A stretch of 64,000 nt of DNA from Escallonia rubra. Taxonomy: Eukaryota > Streptophyta > Magnoliopsida > Escalloniales > Escalloniaceae. The stretch spans positions 372,001 to 436,000 of the forward strand of contig JAVXUO010002974.1 of NCBI GenBank assembly GCA_033065855.1, read 5' to 3'. Positions 34,801 to 47,023 of the stretch are shown here, in pieces. Every line of letters starts with the position of its first letter. The first letter of the stretch is position 1. A program made the position numbers and the translations under genes. The notes under the pieces are model-generated. The model had not been told where the DNA came from and searched no databases. It saw only the letters and a list, made by a program, of their open reading frames with translations.

Positions 34801-37800
34801 AAACATTATCCATTCGTTTGAGCTCTATTTGTTCGGATGCAGAGGCAGGGGTGGGGCCAGGGATTCCCCCTAAGAGAGGTAAAAAAATATATATATTTCT
34901 GGCAGTCATTAGTCAGAACTTGATTTTGGCTATGCGTACACCGATTGGTCACCCGAAAAAGTTTCTGAATGTCACCCGAACCATTAGACACGCATGGGTC
35001 TCTCCAAAGGGGGGCAATTTTTCGACTTCAGAAATTTCTTTTGCCAAAAGTAGTTTTTGACTAATAAATTGACTTTAGCTACTTTACTTTAAAAAACAAA
35101 GAGTCTCGAAGGTAGCCTTGGCCCCTAGGTGAGGTTGGGGGTTAGTGGGAGATCACGGAATGAAGATGGCTTCCTTTGGCATAATTTTCTTTCCTCTCAC
35201 CTACTCTATTCTGAGAACCAAGAGATAACTATCTAGTAAACGTAATTTACCTTTGCCACCAATGGCTCCAGCTTTGAGACATCAAATCTGTACTCGGAAA
35301 GAAATCTACAAAGCAAAAAGGAAAAGTTTTCACCTCATTAGCAAGTAAAAATCTTTAGGTAAAACAATTCAAAGATATTAATATAAGGAGGGTGTGAAAA
35401 TGCGAAGCACCGAACTAGAAAAGCTTTGTAAATGTTAGATTTAGATATTACCTTACGTAAAATTTGAACAACATATATTACTTCATGCAAAAGAAAATGT
35501 TACTGGTGACAATGGTGGATTGAATTTCAGAGTCTGATCGGTTCAAATTCAGGGTCAAGGTTCCCCTATTTTGGGATCACAACGTCGACTAAAGTGAATA
35601 AATAGAATCCTGCCAATATGTTGTTCATGATGGAGGTCCTGTAGAACAAAAGTTCCACAATCCCCCCTAACAAGAAGAAAAGGGAAGAGGTAGACGGACA
35701 CCAGGTGTTCTTTGTCAAAGGTATTTAAAGAGGCTAATGTTACGGGCCTTTAGACAGAGAATGACAAGAAGGAGAGGTGAGAACAGAACCCATGTCCAAA
35801 GTCCTCTAGATGGCAAGGAGTTAGAAATTCCACATAAATGATGCTAGAACAAACTAATTATTGAAAGACTACTTGCCACTCACACAGAGGTCGAATGACT
35901 TCTCACCAGCAAGTTATCAGAAAGCACCAACAGCTGTATAGCTAGGTGGGCTTCCATATACATGAAGGTAAAGACAGTGAAAAAGGAATTATATTTGAGG
36001 TAGCAGGTCAGGACATGCATGCCGGTGTCAAACATCAGAACATCTTTCTCTGAAAGGCTATCCCTCAAATTTAACCTCGAGGTGTTCATTGGCCACACAA
36101 TAATTGAGGACAGTCCTTGTCCTGCGAAGCCACCATGCAAGTTCCTGAACCACAGTGGTCAAGGGTTGACGAAATGCAATAATCGCATTATATTGCACTG
36201 AAGTGGTTAGAGAAAATGGCAGTACTTAGGCCGCTGGTAAGATTCTCAGACTTGGTCCTTGTGGGTAGCTGCGTGCTCATATGCAGGAAGTTAGCTCTCA
36301 AATCTACGGGCACCTCTACATTCTCTTCCCTACCAAAAAAGCCTTTCGAGCACCACAAGTATGAAGTATAATACATCCAAGAACAACCACTATAGTATTT
36401 TTCAAGATTAAGGAAGATAGCTTGCACAGTTTCTTCACACGCTGAAGGCAAATTTCCAATCCTTCCTTTAAACATTACCATTATCAATCCTTTTCAGCTC
36501 TATTCGTAAAGTAAGACATCCAAAGCCATAAAGGTAATTATAACTTTCTCACAAGTCATCAAAATTTTGCAAATCTTGGGAGTGCAAATACTAGTTTTGA
36601 TTGTACAATGCTAAAAATAAAAATAAAAAACTATCCCCAAAAACTTCTGTATGTAGCTGGACTACTCAAACAGTTGATCCAATTAACGTTGTAACTCTTC
36701 ACAATGGTTCCAAGCGGAAATGGAATAGTGTTCCCAACTATTCCGTTCTTTCAGTAAGTCATAGCAGATAAGGGCACTACGCTTGAGATTTTGCTGTGGA
36801 GTATAACCAAAAATGATAGCAGATGTATAAATTGTCAGAGCTTTGAATTTTGGGATTCGAGAATGTTTAACATGCGTTTCAAGTATCAAGAACAGTTTTT
36901 GATCAGCTATGTTTATCAAAAATCCTTCCCGCTGACTTTTGAGCTCTGAATGCCTCCACGATTGGATTATCTTTAGATTGCATGCAAGAGAAGGAATACA
37001 AAGTCAATAATTATAGGTATGTCCTAGATGTTCTCCCTATTCATCAGAAGAGCTAGGATAAAAAGGATGAAAAGAAAAGGAAGCAAAGTCCAGTAGCAAA
37101 CCAAAGCTCCGGACTGTGGCAAAGAATGCATGCAATTACCTCGCTTTATCGTCACTGTAAACTGGCTCATACGGCAAAGATGTTTTGTCCTGTGTGAATT
37201 AAGAAAAGGTACATTAAGCCAGCAATAAGACTACCACAGCACATAGCTAAACTGTCCCTCAACAAAAACATGAATGCTATTTACAAAAATAAGTAGCCAT
37301 AGGCAAACTCTAAAAGTTCCAAAGAGAAAAGGAAAGGGATGATTCAATAGTCAATGAGTTGTCACACTCACCGCCAGGTACTTATGTGTGGTACTATCAG
37401 CTGGGACAATGCCATTCTTTCCTCCAGCTTCAACAACCATGTTGCATAATGTCATCCTCTCCTCCATCTATTTTTTTCCACAAAGGCATAGAACAATTAT
37501 AGCTTGGAGATATGCAAAGTGATTAAACAACCTCAATAATTGCTTCCATTTAGAGACTACTTCAATCTACTTACTGTCAAACTTTCAACTGTAGAACCGA
37601 CAAACTCCATTGACTTATATGTTGCACCAGATACAGATATTTCACCAATGATCTACAATGTGGAAACCATCAAGTTAAACGATTAATGTAAGATCTATCA
37701 ATCCACTCAGCTACAAGTATATAAAAAAGAAACATAAAAACCAAACTCGTACTTGACATGAGGCATCATACCATTAGAACAAGAATGAATACAGTACTTT

Positions 37801-40800
37801 GTACAAGCTTACTTCACTCAATAAATTCTACACATGAAGTGAGACTTTTTTTGTATTTCAATTTTCCGGTTGATAAAACACAGAGGATGTAGCCAAACTT
37901 ACTTGTAAAATCAAATCCTTTGCGAGTAGGTAGTTGGGCATTTCACCATCCATAACAAATCTCAAAGTTGGAGGCACCTGTACCAAAGTAAAATCACATA
38001 AGCACCGCATAATTATCAAAATGCCACAACCAGAAGAGGAAATACAAATTCTCTTATCCTTTAGCAAATAGAAACAAAAGAGAAGTTGTCAGAGAAATTC
38101 TAGTAGGTGTATGGCTTTGAAACATATACATTAACTAAGTGGAACTTAAAGAAGCACAACTCAACTTTCAGCTTTTATCATTCTCTTTAATTTACGAAAA
38201 TCAATTTGCTCTTTTATGAGTATCTTGCCCATATTAGTTAAAATTACGGGCTTGAAATCCAGAGACTCATCAAACTAGGTCATAAAAAGCTTAAGCTCTA
38301 GAAAAATAAAGAAAAGCTAAAAGTTCCCATTCCTTTATAAGAAGTAACCGATAAATACATAGCTGGGGTTCCTTTATTTTCCAGATCTTGACAAATTTAA
38401 TCTCTACGGTTCTACCTTGTCATCTATCCTTATTATGAAGACATTGAAAGCCATTTTCATAAGGAGGCAACACCCGAGGAACTATAAACTTTTTGAAAGG
38501 CAAAAGAGGCAAAAAAACAAGAAAAAACTTCCGAACACGAAAATGCAAAGGAACTTTTTACTTTATCTGACTTACCACCATTACTTCATAAGTGTTGAAC
38601 AGAAGCTTTCAAGTACTAATTCAATATGGAATCAAGAAGTTTCTTCTCTTGGCCGAGTCAAAAAGACAAAATTTACTAATACAACAGACCCCACTTGCAC
38701 AAGCATGCAAGACATGCATGAACACGTCAAGGTCTAAGCAGGTAATCTCAATGCTAATAAGTATTCCAAGACTTCATCTCAACCTACTAGGGGTTGGCGA
38801 CATGAATTCTTTTCTTCCACTCACTGCTACCCAAACACTCTCTTTGATGGATTCCAGGCAATCAAGTCTTTCGGCACTATTTCTCCTCATGTAATTCTAG
38901 ACTTCACCTAGCCTTACCCAATCAACTTAGCACAAGTCACTTTCTTTCTCAATGAGGCATCTAAAGGTCAATGTTGAATATGACCAAACCATCTTAGGCA
39001 ATGCTTACTCATATACTCTATTGTCCCCGCTCCAACTTCAATTCTTTAGTGTATCCCACTTGGCAAAAAAATGATTTGGCTAAGTCAATTATACAAGATT
39101 GATTTGGTAAATAGAGCATGGAAATCGCAGACAAATAAACAAAGAGAAGATACTGCCCACAGTACTATTTCAAATATTAAATTGAGGTGAGGAAGGGCAG
39201 AGAGTTACAATCACAAAAAACAAAATACTAGCAGTGCTTACGTATGCAGAGAAGAGAAAGATACGAGCAGTTGCAAACCTTAAGCAAAAGCTTTCCAGCA
39301 CCCAGTACAAAACCTGCATCAGTATTGCCAATTCCCGTTGCAAACTGGCCAAACGCTCCGGCAGTACATGTGTGGGAATCTGTGCCAAGCAGGACCTATG
39401 TATACATGTAGCCGTTCATTATTCATTCTTGACAGGAAAACTTAATCATGCCTTCTAGTTAGCATCAACATAGAAGGGAGAAGCATACCTCTCCAGGTCT
39501 ACAATGACCTTCTTGGGCAAGAGCAACATGACATACACCTTTATAATCTGGGTTAGCCTGTAATTTCAAAAGGTAAACTCCAGTATCTATTGTAAATAAA
39601 CACGGAAGACGCAAAAAGAACTCTAGAAACATAATCACAGTTTGCATAATAGAAGCCTAATTTATAGTACCTTGAAATTGCCAAGATCCTTGATATCGTA
39701 GAAATACTTGATATTTTGCTCAGTGCAGAAATCTCTCAAGATATCCACGTTTCGGTTTGCACGTTCATCAGTTGTGAATATATAGTGGTCAGGTATAATG
39801 ACAACCTTTTCACGGTCCCAAACCTGTAGTGTTGTAAGATAGATGCAGCCTAATAAGTAAGATGCAAGAGGAAAAATCGTATGATAGAGGTGGCACATGC
39901 AAGAAGCCGCAGATCATTAGTGGTGTCCTCTTCTTGCCTTTTCAGGGTCCAATGCTGTCATGCAAAGGTTTGTCCCGGACTTGCTGAGAGGATGGGGGAA
40001 GGGATGAGGGTGCTACTTGGTTTGGGGACGGAGGGTGGAGAGAGAGTGGTGAAGGCTGGCGCCGTTACTCCGTGCCGTCTAATTTGAAGGATCAAAATAG
40101 GCACACCTTTCATGAAGTTAAGTTGCCGTTGCACCACCTTCAAGCTCACTTCTTGGGCCTTCTTTATCTTGCTCTTGGAGGATTCTCCCGTTTGACTAAA
40201 GCTTTTGTGGATGATCTTTTTCTTTGGGTCTGTGATGAAGCTACTTTTGTAAGCCTGGCGTAAAATTAGGATGGTTCAGTCGCTGTCAAGCTAGGACCTC
40301 CTCTAGGTCCTGGGCCCTTTCTGTATCCTTACTCGGTGGTTTGGCTTTGTATACTCCTACCATGCATCCCTCCCTCCTCTAGGTCCTGGGCCCTTTCTGT
40401 ATCCTTACCAGGAGTATTACTCCCCCGTCCCACAATAATTGATCATATTTCCATTTTTAACTGTCCAAAAAATTATTGCTAGCTTTCCTTTTTTAGACTA
40501 AAAACTTTATTAACTTCAACATTTGCCCTTCTTTAATTAACCCAAACCTCTCCTCCCTTTTTTTGTGTTCAGACTTTTCTCTCTCCTCCTTTTCAACCAC
40601 AGCACCACCCCTGCCTGCCCTTCTCTCTCCCCCTTCACCTGCCACTGTCGACAGCACTTAGACCACCATAACCCACAGCCTTGCCTCGCGCTGACCACCA
40701 CTGTGTTGCATCCCACAGTCACTGCCCAGCCACTGTTGTCACAACCATCCACCGCCATCACAGTCGCCACCCCTCTCCCGCCCCACTCTCTACCCCTTCA

Positions 40801-42720
40801 ACTGCCACAGTCGCCACTGCGACCACCACGACCCGCCGTTGTTGCCTCAAGCTGACCACCACCTTAAATGGCATCCCATAATCACCGCCCAGCCACGGTT
40901 GTCGCAACCACCCACCGCCATCACATCCCATAAGCGATTTTGTTTTATTATCTAATCAATTCAACTTTAGATCTCGACAGAGTATTTCAGATTTGATCCC
41001 CATCAATAAACTTGATTTATCCCCAGGTTTGATGTTCAATTTAGAAGGCAACTTGATTTGAGAATAAATTTGGAAGCAAATCAATGGTGGTTGATTAAAT
41101 TATGGTGACGGTCATGGTCATGGAGGTGTGTGGTGATTTGAGGCAGTGAACAGCCCACTGCTATTGACACCCTCATCGGCGACAGTGGAAAGATCACAAG
41201 TCATCAATATGTTGATGCTTGGTATGAAAATCCAAGCCGTTTTATTTCCATCGAATTGTGGTGGTGGAGGATTCTGTCAATTGAAGTAGTGGCGGATTTT
41301 GGTGGTGGCGCCGGTGGTTAAAGTCATGGCCATGGGGCTGTGGATCCTCAATGGTTGAGGCCTTGACAGTGGAGATATATTCTGATACTGCACCAGAGAA
41401 AGTAGAGGGTGGGACGGTGAAAGGGGTGCTTCTTAGTGAGGACATTATTGGAAAGACAAACTTTCATGGTATAAGGATGTAAAAATCAAGCTTTCACAAA
41501 TAAAATTACAAGTCGTTCCAACCCAAGTAACTAATTGTGAATTCAATAAATACTAACAAGGTTTAGCAAACAGAAAATTGGACAAGAATATCACCCATAG
41601 TGGTGTGAAATAGGCACTTCTTCAACAAACTTTTTCCAGACCGATTTACCAAAGGCGATTTTTATACTACAAGTAATATCCCATGTATTTTAGTTAGAGT
41701 GAACTATCGTGACGCATCAAGTACTTCTGCTGTACTTGAAACTTCAACCCAAACAACTTATTTTGAACAAACTTACACTTACAAAGACATATATAAACGG
41801 ACATATCAATCCTTTTTTTCCTACTGGTATCTACATTAATGACAATCTATTAAAGAAGAGCCCCATACTTCTAGCTGTTTAAAATGTATGAATTCAATTC
41901 AATTCCAACAAGTGATCCGAAAGCGAACTACCAAATGATTACAGAAAATAGATGCATAAATTGCACAATTGAGCTCCAAAATTGTTCAATACCTTTGCAT
42001 TTTGACCGAACTCCCTCTTGAAGATTCCAATTGAACCGGGCCCACATACATCATGGGTCATCAAGATATCCACATTGACCCACACGTTCTCACCAGGGCT
42101 CAACTGAGGCTTCTCAGACGCCCTTGCAAAAATCTTCTCCGTCATCGTCATCGCATTCTTGACCTGATTAACCAAAACACACCATTAAATTACACCAAAA
42201 CTCCGGAAAATCATCAAATAAATGCTCCCCCCATTTCACAACTTTTGTCCCCTTTTAACTTCTCCCATGCCAGAATTCGAACATCTAAACATTTAACCAC
42301 ACTCTAACAGAAACTGTAAATCTAATGACACTTGTTTGACAAGTCAGATGTTTACATGCTGAAATTCTAGTCTAGGAATTCGCAAAAATTGGGAACAAAA
42401 ATTATAAAAAAAGAAGGGAGTTAAAAAGAAAGGGAAGGGAAACCCAACTGAGCCAGTGGTTGAAGGCTTGCGTTCGGATTGCTGTGGAGCCATGACGGAC
42501 ACGATTTTCTTGGAAATCCTTCTTCTTGAATTCTGGATGAGGAAAGAGGGCTGTGCTGAGAAAGCAGAGAGACCCACATCTTTCTGTCGCGAAAATGAAA
42601 TAGTCAAAAAAGGGGTTAGTGAGAATTAGATGAAACCCATTGGGGATAAGTGGAATTGTGTAAAGAAGGCACCTGGTTGATGAAAGGGGTGGAGTTTGAA
42701 GCAATTGCAGAGGAAGCCAT
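31872..42720 (-). CDS. 3-isopropylmalate dehydratase large subunit (LeuC-type), copy 2
   Basis: Second head-to-tail copy with the same 15-exon structure: 42720-42673, 42583-42449, 42163-41993, 39823-39671, 39557-39489, 39395-39279, 37977-37903, 37652-37575, 37467-37372, 37189-37140, 35305-35251, 34672-34541, 33042-32995, 32874-32716, 32012-31872. Every exon has exactly the length of its copy 1 counterpart (1527 nt, 508 codons plus stop) with no stop or frameshift. The N-terminus [16 protein letters not shown] and the following Arg/Ser-rich region look like a plastid transit peptide. Predicted cluster cysteines are C375, C444 and C447 ([10 protein letters not shown]). Intron 14 again has a GC donor. 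Where the copies differ, this one mostly keeps the residue I recall in Arabidopsis IIL1. A LINE/hAT nest begins 118 bp upstream of the start codon, so expression may have changed. Same enzyme role as copy 1. Confidence 0.93.
32170..32280. repeat. GA-rich purine tract, intron 14 of copy 2
   Basis: About 110 bases of gaggga/gagaga repeats on the plus strand. Copy 1 has only a short (GA) run near its equivalent position (1,914-1,927), so the tract expanded in copy 2. Long open frames overlapping it are low-complexity artefacts. Confidence 0.85.
32712..32718 (-). other. GC-type splice donor of intron 14, copy 2
   Basis: Exon 14 ends GCTCAG and is followed by GCAAGT, exactly as in copy 1. The acceptor is the TGCAG before 32,012. 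Conservation in both copies argues that it is a genuine GC-AG intron inherited from before the duplication. Confidence 0.85.
33565..34036. mobile_element. MITE with GAGTGTGTTTGG ends, intron 12 of copy 2
   Basis: A 472-bp element with terminal inverted repeats: GAGTGTGTTTGGATGAAG at the left and, inverted, GAGTGTGTTTGAATGAGG at the right. TCA flanks both ends (33,562-33,564 and 34,037-34,039), a possible 3-bp target duplication as in PIF/Harbinger-type MITEs. Copy 1 lacks it at the equivalent place (about 4,010-4,080), so it inserted after the duplication. Confidence 0.8.
34846..35127. mobile_element. hAT-like MITE in intron 11, copy 2
   Basis: Counterpart of the element at 5,236-5,613, with left end CAGGGGTGGGGCCAGGG and right end CCTTGGCCCCTA, and about 95 bp shorter. 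It is the same ancestral insertion, inherited through the duplication. Confidence 0.5.
38745..39085 (-). mobile_element. RTE-type LINE 3' end fragment, intron 6 of copy 2
   Basis: Counterpart of the fragment at 9,490-9,830. On the minus strand it ends with GCCAACCCCTAGTAGGTTG, typical of plant RTE LINE 3' termini. Decayed and non-coding. Confidence 0.55.
39890..40425. other. Unexplained conserved intronic segment (intron 3, copy 2)
   Basis: Counterpart of 10,600-11,100 in copy 1. A segment ctaggtcctgggccctttct occurs twice, near 40,300 and 40,379, a small local duplication not present in copy 1. Family unknown. Confidence 0.3.
40426..41440. mobile_element. Insertion in intron 3 of copy 2 (partial Stowaway-like end, GGT-rich interior)
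   Basis: About 1 kb absent from intron 3 of copy 1. It begins TA-CTCCCCCGTCCCAC (40,430-40,446), like the terminal repeat of a Stowaway MITE, but no matching right end was found. The interior holds CCACC/GGTGG-rich degenerate repeats. It is probably a composite or truncated insertion that postdates the gene duplication. Open frames here are low-complexity. Confidence 0.45.
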
Positions 42721-42837
42721 TGATGGGTTTTTGGTGTTTCTTTCCAAAGAATCGGAAGATAGGTATTGCTGGTGGTGAGGGTGTCGGCGGCCAGGTGTCC
42801 ACGGCTGAGTCGCACGAAACCCGTCTATACCATATCG
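42721..42837 (-). promoter_or_regulatory. Residual proximal upstream region of IPMI copy 2
   Basis: Only about 118 bp of the original upstream sequence remains next to the start codon. Similarity to copy 1 includes the gtgtccacggctg segment (about 42,794-42,807). The LINE 3' poly(A) (poly-T on the plus strand) follows directly. The core promoter has therefore either been kept within this short piece, moved about 10.2 kb away, or been replaced. Confidence 0.55.
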
Positions 42838-42839
42838 TT
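42824..42839. repeat. Target-site duplication of the LINE (3' side)
   Basis: tctataccatatcgtt occurs here and at 53,083-53,098, bracketing the LINE. Its 16-bp length is typical of L1-type target-primed insertion. Confidence 0.9.
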
Positions 42840-43062
42840 TTTTTTTTTTTTTTTAGGTTAAAGAGAACTGCATTTCAAAAGGATAAGTACAAACTTTAGA
42901 AATATACAGCTGAAAAAGGGCTAAAAGATCTCAGACACAGAGATTTAGACCCCATCCGTCTAATCTACTGTGGCACAGGATTATTGCTATAAGCTGCAAA
43001 ACAAAATACTGGGAGTACTAAACTGCCTTGGTATCATCTCCAAACTGTACAAACACAGTCAG

Positions 43063-46000
43063 CTATCCAAAAAGATGTTCCGCCACCTGTGCAAGAGGAG
43101 AGATGAGACTAGAAAGAGCAGTAGTCCTAGATGAGCAGCGACAACTGTGGAACAAACATATTGTCTGATAGATATCAAAATAGATGGGTTCCAACTGGAC
43201 ATCAGGCTCCTCATTCCCGAGTATCTGAGATCGAAAAGAAGCTGAATTAGAAAAGAAAGTAAAATGTATATAACCATTCTGTAAAGCCCACTGACAAGTG
43301 TAGAGAAAAGAGAGGACTTCCGCTTCCTGAGTAGAAGTACTAAGAAAGCGGTTGGTGCTACAATCTATAATACGATCATCACTTGTGGTAGCTAAAATGA
43401 CTAAAGTGGCTCTTCTAGACTGAAATGTAAAGGTAGCGTGAAAGTAAATGTTTATGATAGCAGACGACAAAGGTGTGTGTACGGAATGGCCTTCTAGTCT
43501 GTTGGAAGTCTGTGTTATATAGAGGCACTGTGTATATGTAGAAGCATGCAAGGGTGTGGGCCTGGATTTGACTGGTGACTCTTGAAGCAAACTAGCATAA
43601 TTATTGGCGAGGTTGGCAGCTTGCCGCAAAATCTGTAGTGGACCTTTATTTGAATCCCGAAAAATTGTCTCATTACGATATAACCATATGTACCAAAGAA
43701 TGCTGAAGAATAGGAGTCGTGGATATCTGTGGCCGAGAGGAAGATGGGTGGAAGGTGTTATCCAGGCTATCAACCATTCCTTAAAGGAGGGAATTGGAAA
43801 AGTCGTCAAGATACCAAGGTTACTACCAAACCATATTGGGCGTAGGATCTGGCAGGAGTAAAAAAGGTGATTGGAAGTTTCAATTTCCTGGTGACATAGT
43901 TGACAAGTAGTAGCCAGATGAATTCCCTTGTTTGGCAGTGCGCTCAAAAGAGGTAGGCGATCCCAAAGAAGTTGCCATATGAAGAATTGTAGTTTAGGAG
44001 GGATTTGGAGCTTCCAAAGGTATCGCCAAACTGATGAAAGGGAATGTATTGTAGGCTTTATCGGGTGTCTATTGGTGTATTCTAATGTATAGGCAGTGCG
44101 AACATTATAGATACTGGTAGCACTTGTTGTCCATATTGGTTTATCAGGGCAGCCAGCGTGCGAGATGTAAAGATCCAAGATGTTTTCCGCAATGTGGTCA
44201 GGAAAGATATTGCGGATGAGAGAAGCGTGCCAATTGCCCTCTTGGATATATAGTGACACCAATTCCTTAGGAGAATGAGCGTGTCGGAATTGTTGTAAGT
44301 AAGCAGGTTCCATTGTTGGTAGCCAATAATCTTCCTAGATACGGACCTGTTTGCCATCACCCAAACGCCATTGCAGGTTTGGTAGAAGCAAATCGCGCCC
44401 TTTTAAGATCCCCTTCCATCCCCACGAGCAGTTGGAATTTGCCTGAACAGTCAGAAAGTGTGTTTGCTGACAGTATTTCGTTCTGAAGAAGGAAGAGATG
44501 AGGCTTGAGGGTTCATGAAGAATACGCCAGGACAGTTTGGCAAGTAAGGTTATATTGAAGATGTTGGTCTGTCGGAAGCCAAGTCCACCGAGATATGAAG
44601 GTGCACAGAGAGAAGTCTAGTTGATCCAGTGAATCCGTTTAGTTTCATGATCTCCAGACCACCAAAATCGACTGAGGATGGAGTCAATTTTTTTGCAAAT
44701 GTGGAGTGGAAAGAGGAAGATTTGCATGTGGTATGTTAAAAGAGAAGAGAGAACTGATTTAATGAGTGTAGCTCTTCCAGCTTTATTGAGGAGAAGACTT
44801 TTCCACCCAGCGCAACGAAGTTGGATTCGATGTACTAAGGTTTGAAAAAAAGTAGATCGGTGACGTACAATATCTAAAGATGTGCCAAGGTAAATTCCCA
44901 TTACGGGTTGAATAGGAATGCCTAGTGTACTAGAGAAGAAGTCCGCTAAAAGGGGAGAGGTATTCGGACTAAGGAATAGTGAGGATTTTTTAAGGTTTAT
45001 TTGTTGCCCTGAGTCATTAACATACGAGGTGAGGAGCAATTTAAGTAGTTCACAGCAAAGTGGTGTAACTTGGAAGAAAAGAATGGAGTCGTCAGCAAAG
45101 AGAAGATGATTTATCTGTGGAGATCTCGGTGAGTGGCGGAGCCCAATAATGCCTTCATAATGTTGAGCTCAGAGAAGAAGTTGAGAGAGGACTTCAATGC
45201 ATAGGATAAACATGAAAGGCGATAGGGGATCACCTTGTCTAAGTCCACAGGTAGGAGTGAAATAGTCTGTTGGCGTGCCGTCGATGAGGATGGAAAAAGT
45301 TATTGTTGTGACACACTGTAGAAGTAACCTTATCCATTTACGGGAAAACCCATATTGTTAGAGAACAGCAGCAAGAAAGTCCCATCGTAGACGGTCAAAA
45401 GCTTTACTCATATCCATTTTGAGAGATCCGATGCCCTTTGCACCATGTTTTTTTAGGCGGATATAGTTCGATAATTCTTGAGCAATCAGAATACTGTCAG
45501 ATATATGGCGTCCTTTAATGAAGCCATTTTGATAAGGAGAAAGTAAGGTAGGAATGATATCTTTGAGTCGATTGCATAGGACTTTGGCAATGATTTTATA
45601 TAAAGAATTGCAAAGACTGATGGGTCGAAAGTCCCCCGGAGTGGTAGGGTTTTCTATTTTTGGAATGAGGGCTATGAAGGTGCGGTTGACTTCTTTTAAC
45701 ATATGACCAGAATTAAGAAAAGATAGTACCGCGGTAGTGAGAGATTGACCCATGAAACTCCAACATGTCTGATAGACCAATGGTGGAAAACCATCCGGAC
45801 CCGGAGATTTGAGAGGTTTTAATTGGAAGACTGCAGATTTGATTTCATCAGCAGTGAAAGGAGAGTCTAATACTGCCTGTTGGTGTGTGTCCAAATGAGA
45901 AGATAGAATGCCTATAGTGGGCATATCGCGGATTTCTGGATCGGAATACGTTGGCACTAAGATCGAGGTAAAATGACGTAAAAAACAATCTTGAAGAGTT

Positions 46001-47023
46001 CTGTGTGTATTATAGGTTGAACCCGAAGAATGAGTAATATTTGTGAAGTTGCGTTTGGTAAGACGTATGTTGGCAGAGGCATGAAAAAATTTGGTATTGC
46101 GGTCCCCAAGAGCTAATCAATTGTTTTTGGACCTCTGTTTCCAGTAGAGTTCCTCACAGTCAAGTAGCTAGTTAAGTTGATCCTACAATTGATTCGATTG
46201 GAGGATGGCAGATTCAGCTAGGAATTGTTCTTGGATACTTGGAAGAAGAGCTTGAATATCTTGGATTTGGGAGGCGAGATTATGACAGTGAGAACAGTGC
46301 CCGTAGGACCATTTTGTGGAATTGTACCATACAGAAGAGAGGAGAACAAGTGATAGGACTATTCCAGGTATTTCTAAGTAAAGCAATCCCGTTTGGATGT
46401 TCCAGCCAGATTGCTTCAAAACGCTTTGGGCGTTGACGGGAAACCAAAGCGGGTTCTGGGATAAGGAGAATAAGGGTGTGATCAGAACCCTGAATACCCA
46501 AGTTGTAGAGAAGTCCTTTGGGATAACAAAGAAGCCAGTCGACATTTGCGTAACCTCGGTCAAGCTTCTTAAAAGTGCAATTAGAACTATGACGACCATT
46601 ACTCCAAGTGAAAACAGGGCCAGAACACGGAATATCAATTAGTCCGTGTTTTTGTAAGAGGTTGCGTAAAAATGAGTGGCCCGGAAAGATCGAACAGTGG
46701 CGCCCTATTTTTTCAGAGACCGATAGGACCTGATTGAAGTCACCTATCAAAATGAGTGGTCCCGAAACGACAGAGATAAAGTGGCTAATGAGGTTCCACG
46801 TGGCTTCGCATTTTTCAACCACGGGATGGCCATACACGAAACCCGAAGTCCAGAGCATGGTGTTATTAAAGGAGAGAGTGATGAGGAGCAAATGCTTCGA
46901 GAGAACCAGAGGAGTGCCAATAATGTGAGATTTCCAGCCCACCCATAGACCTCCCTTGGTACCTGGCTGCGTCGTCGGACCAATGATACGAAGCTTCTTG
47001 TTATGGGCAGAAGGCTGTTCCAA
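43063..47023 (-). pseudogene. LINE ORF2 (endonuclease, reverse transcriptase, RNase H-like)
   Basis: In coding order: endonuclease-like domain with PLILIGDFNQVLS and GSDHTLILL (47,023-46,280); RT with LKSPGPDGFPPLVYQTCW, KMDMSKAFDRLRWDF and a FADDS catalytic motif near 45,100 (45,957-44,617); zf-RVT region with PPKLQFFIWQLLWDRLP and an RNase H-like tail (44,313-43,063). In-frame stops lie at 45,358-45,360, 45,169-45,171, 44,617-44,619 and 44,335-44,337, and there is a frame change near 46.3 kb. The usual N-terminus of the endonuclease was not seen. Not functional, but only lightly decayed. Confidence 0.9.

Noticed and set aside
40537-40881. Open frames in CCACC/GGTGG-rich DNA
   Set aside because: Low-complexity sequence inside an intronic insertion; no motif on either strand.
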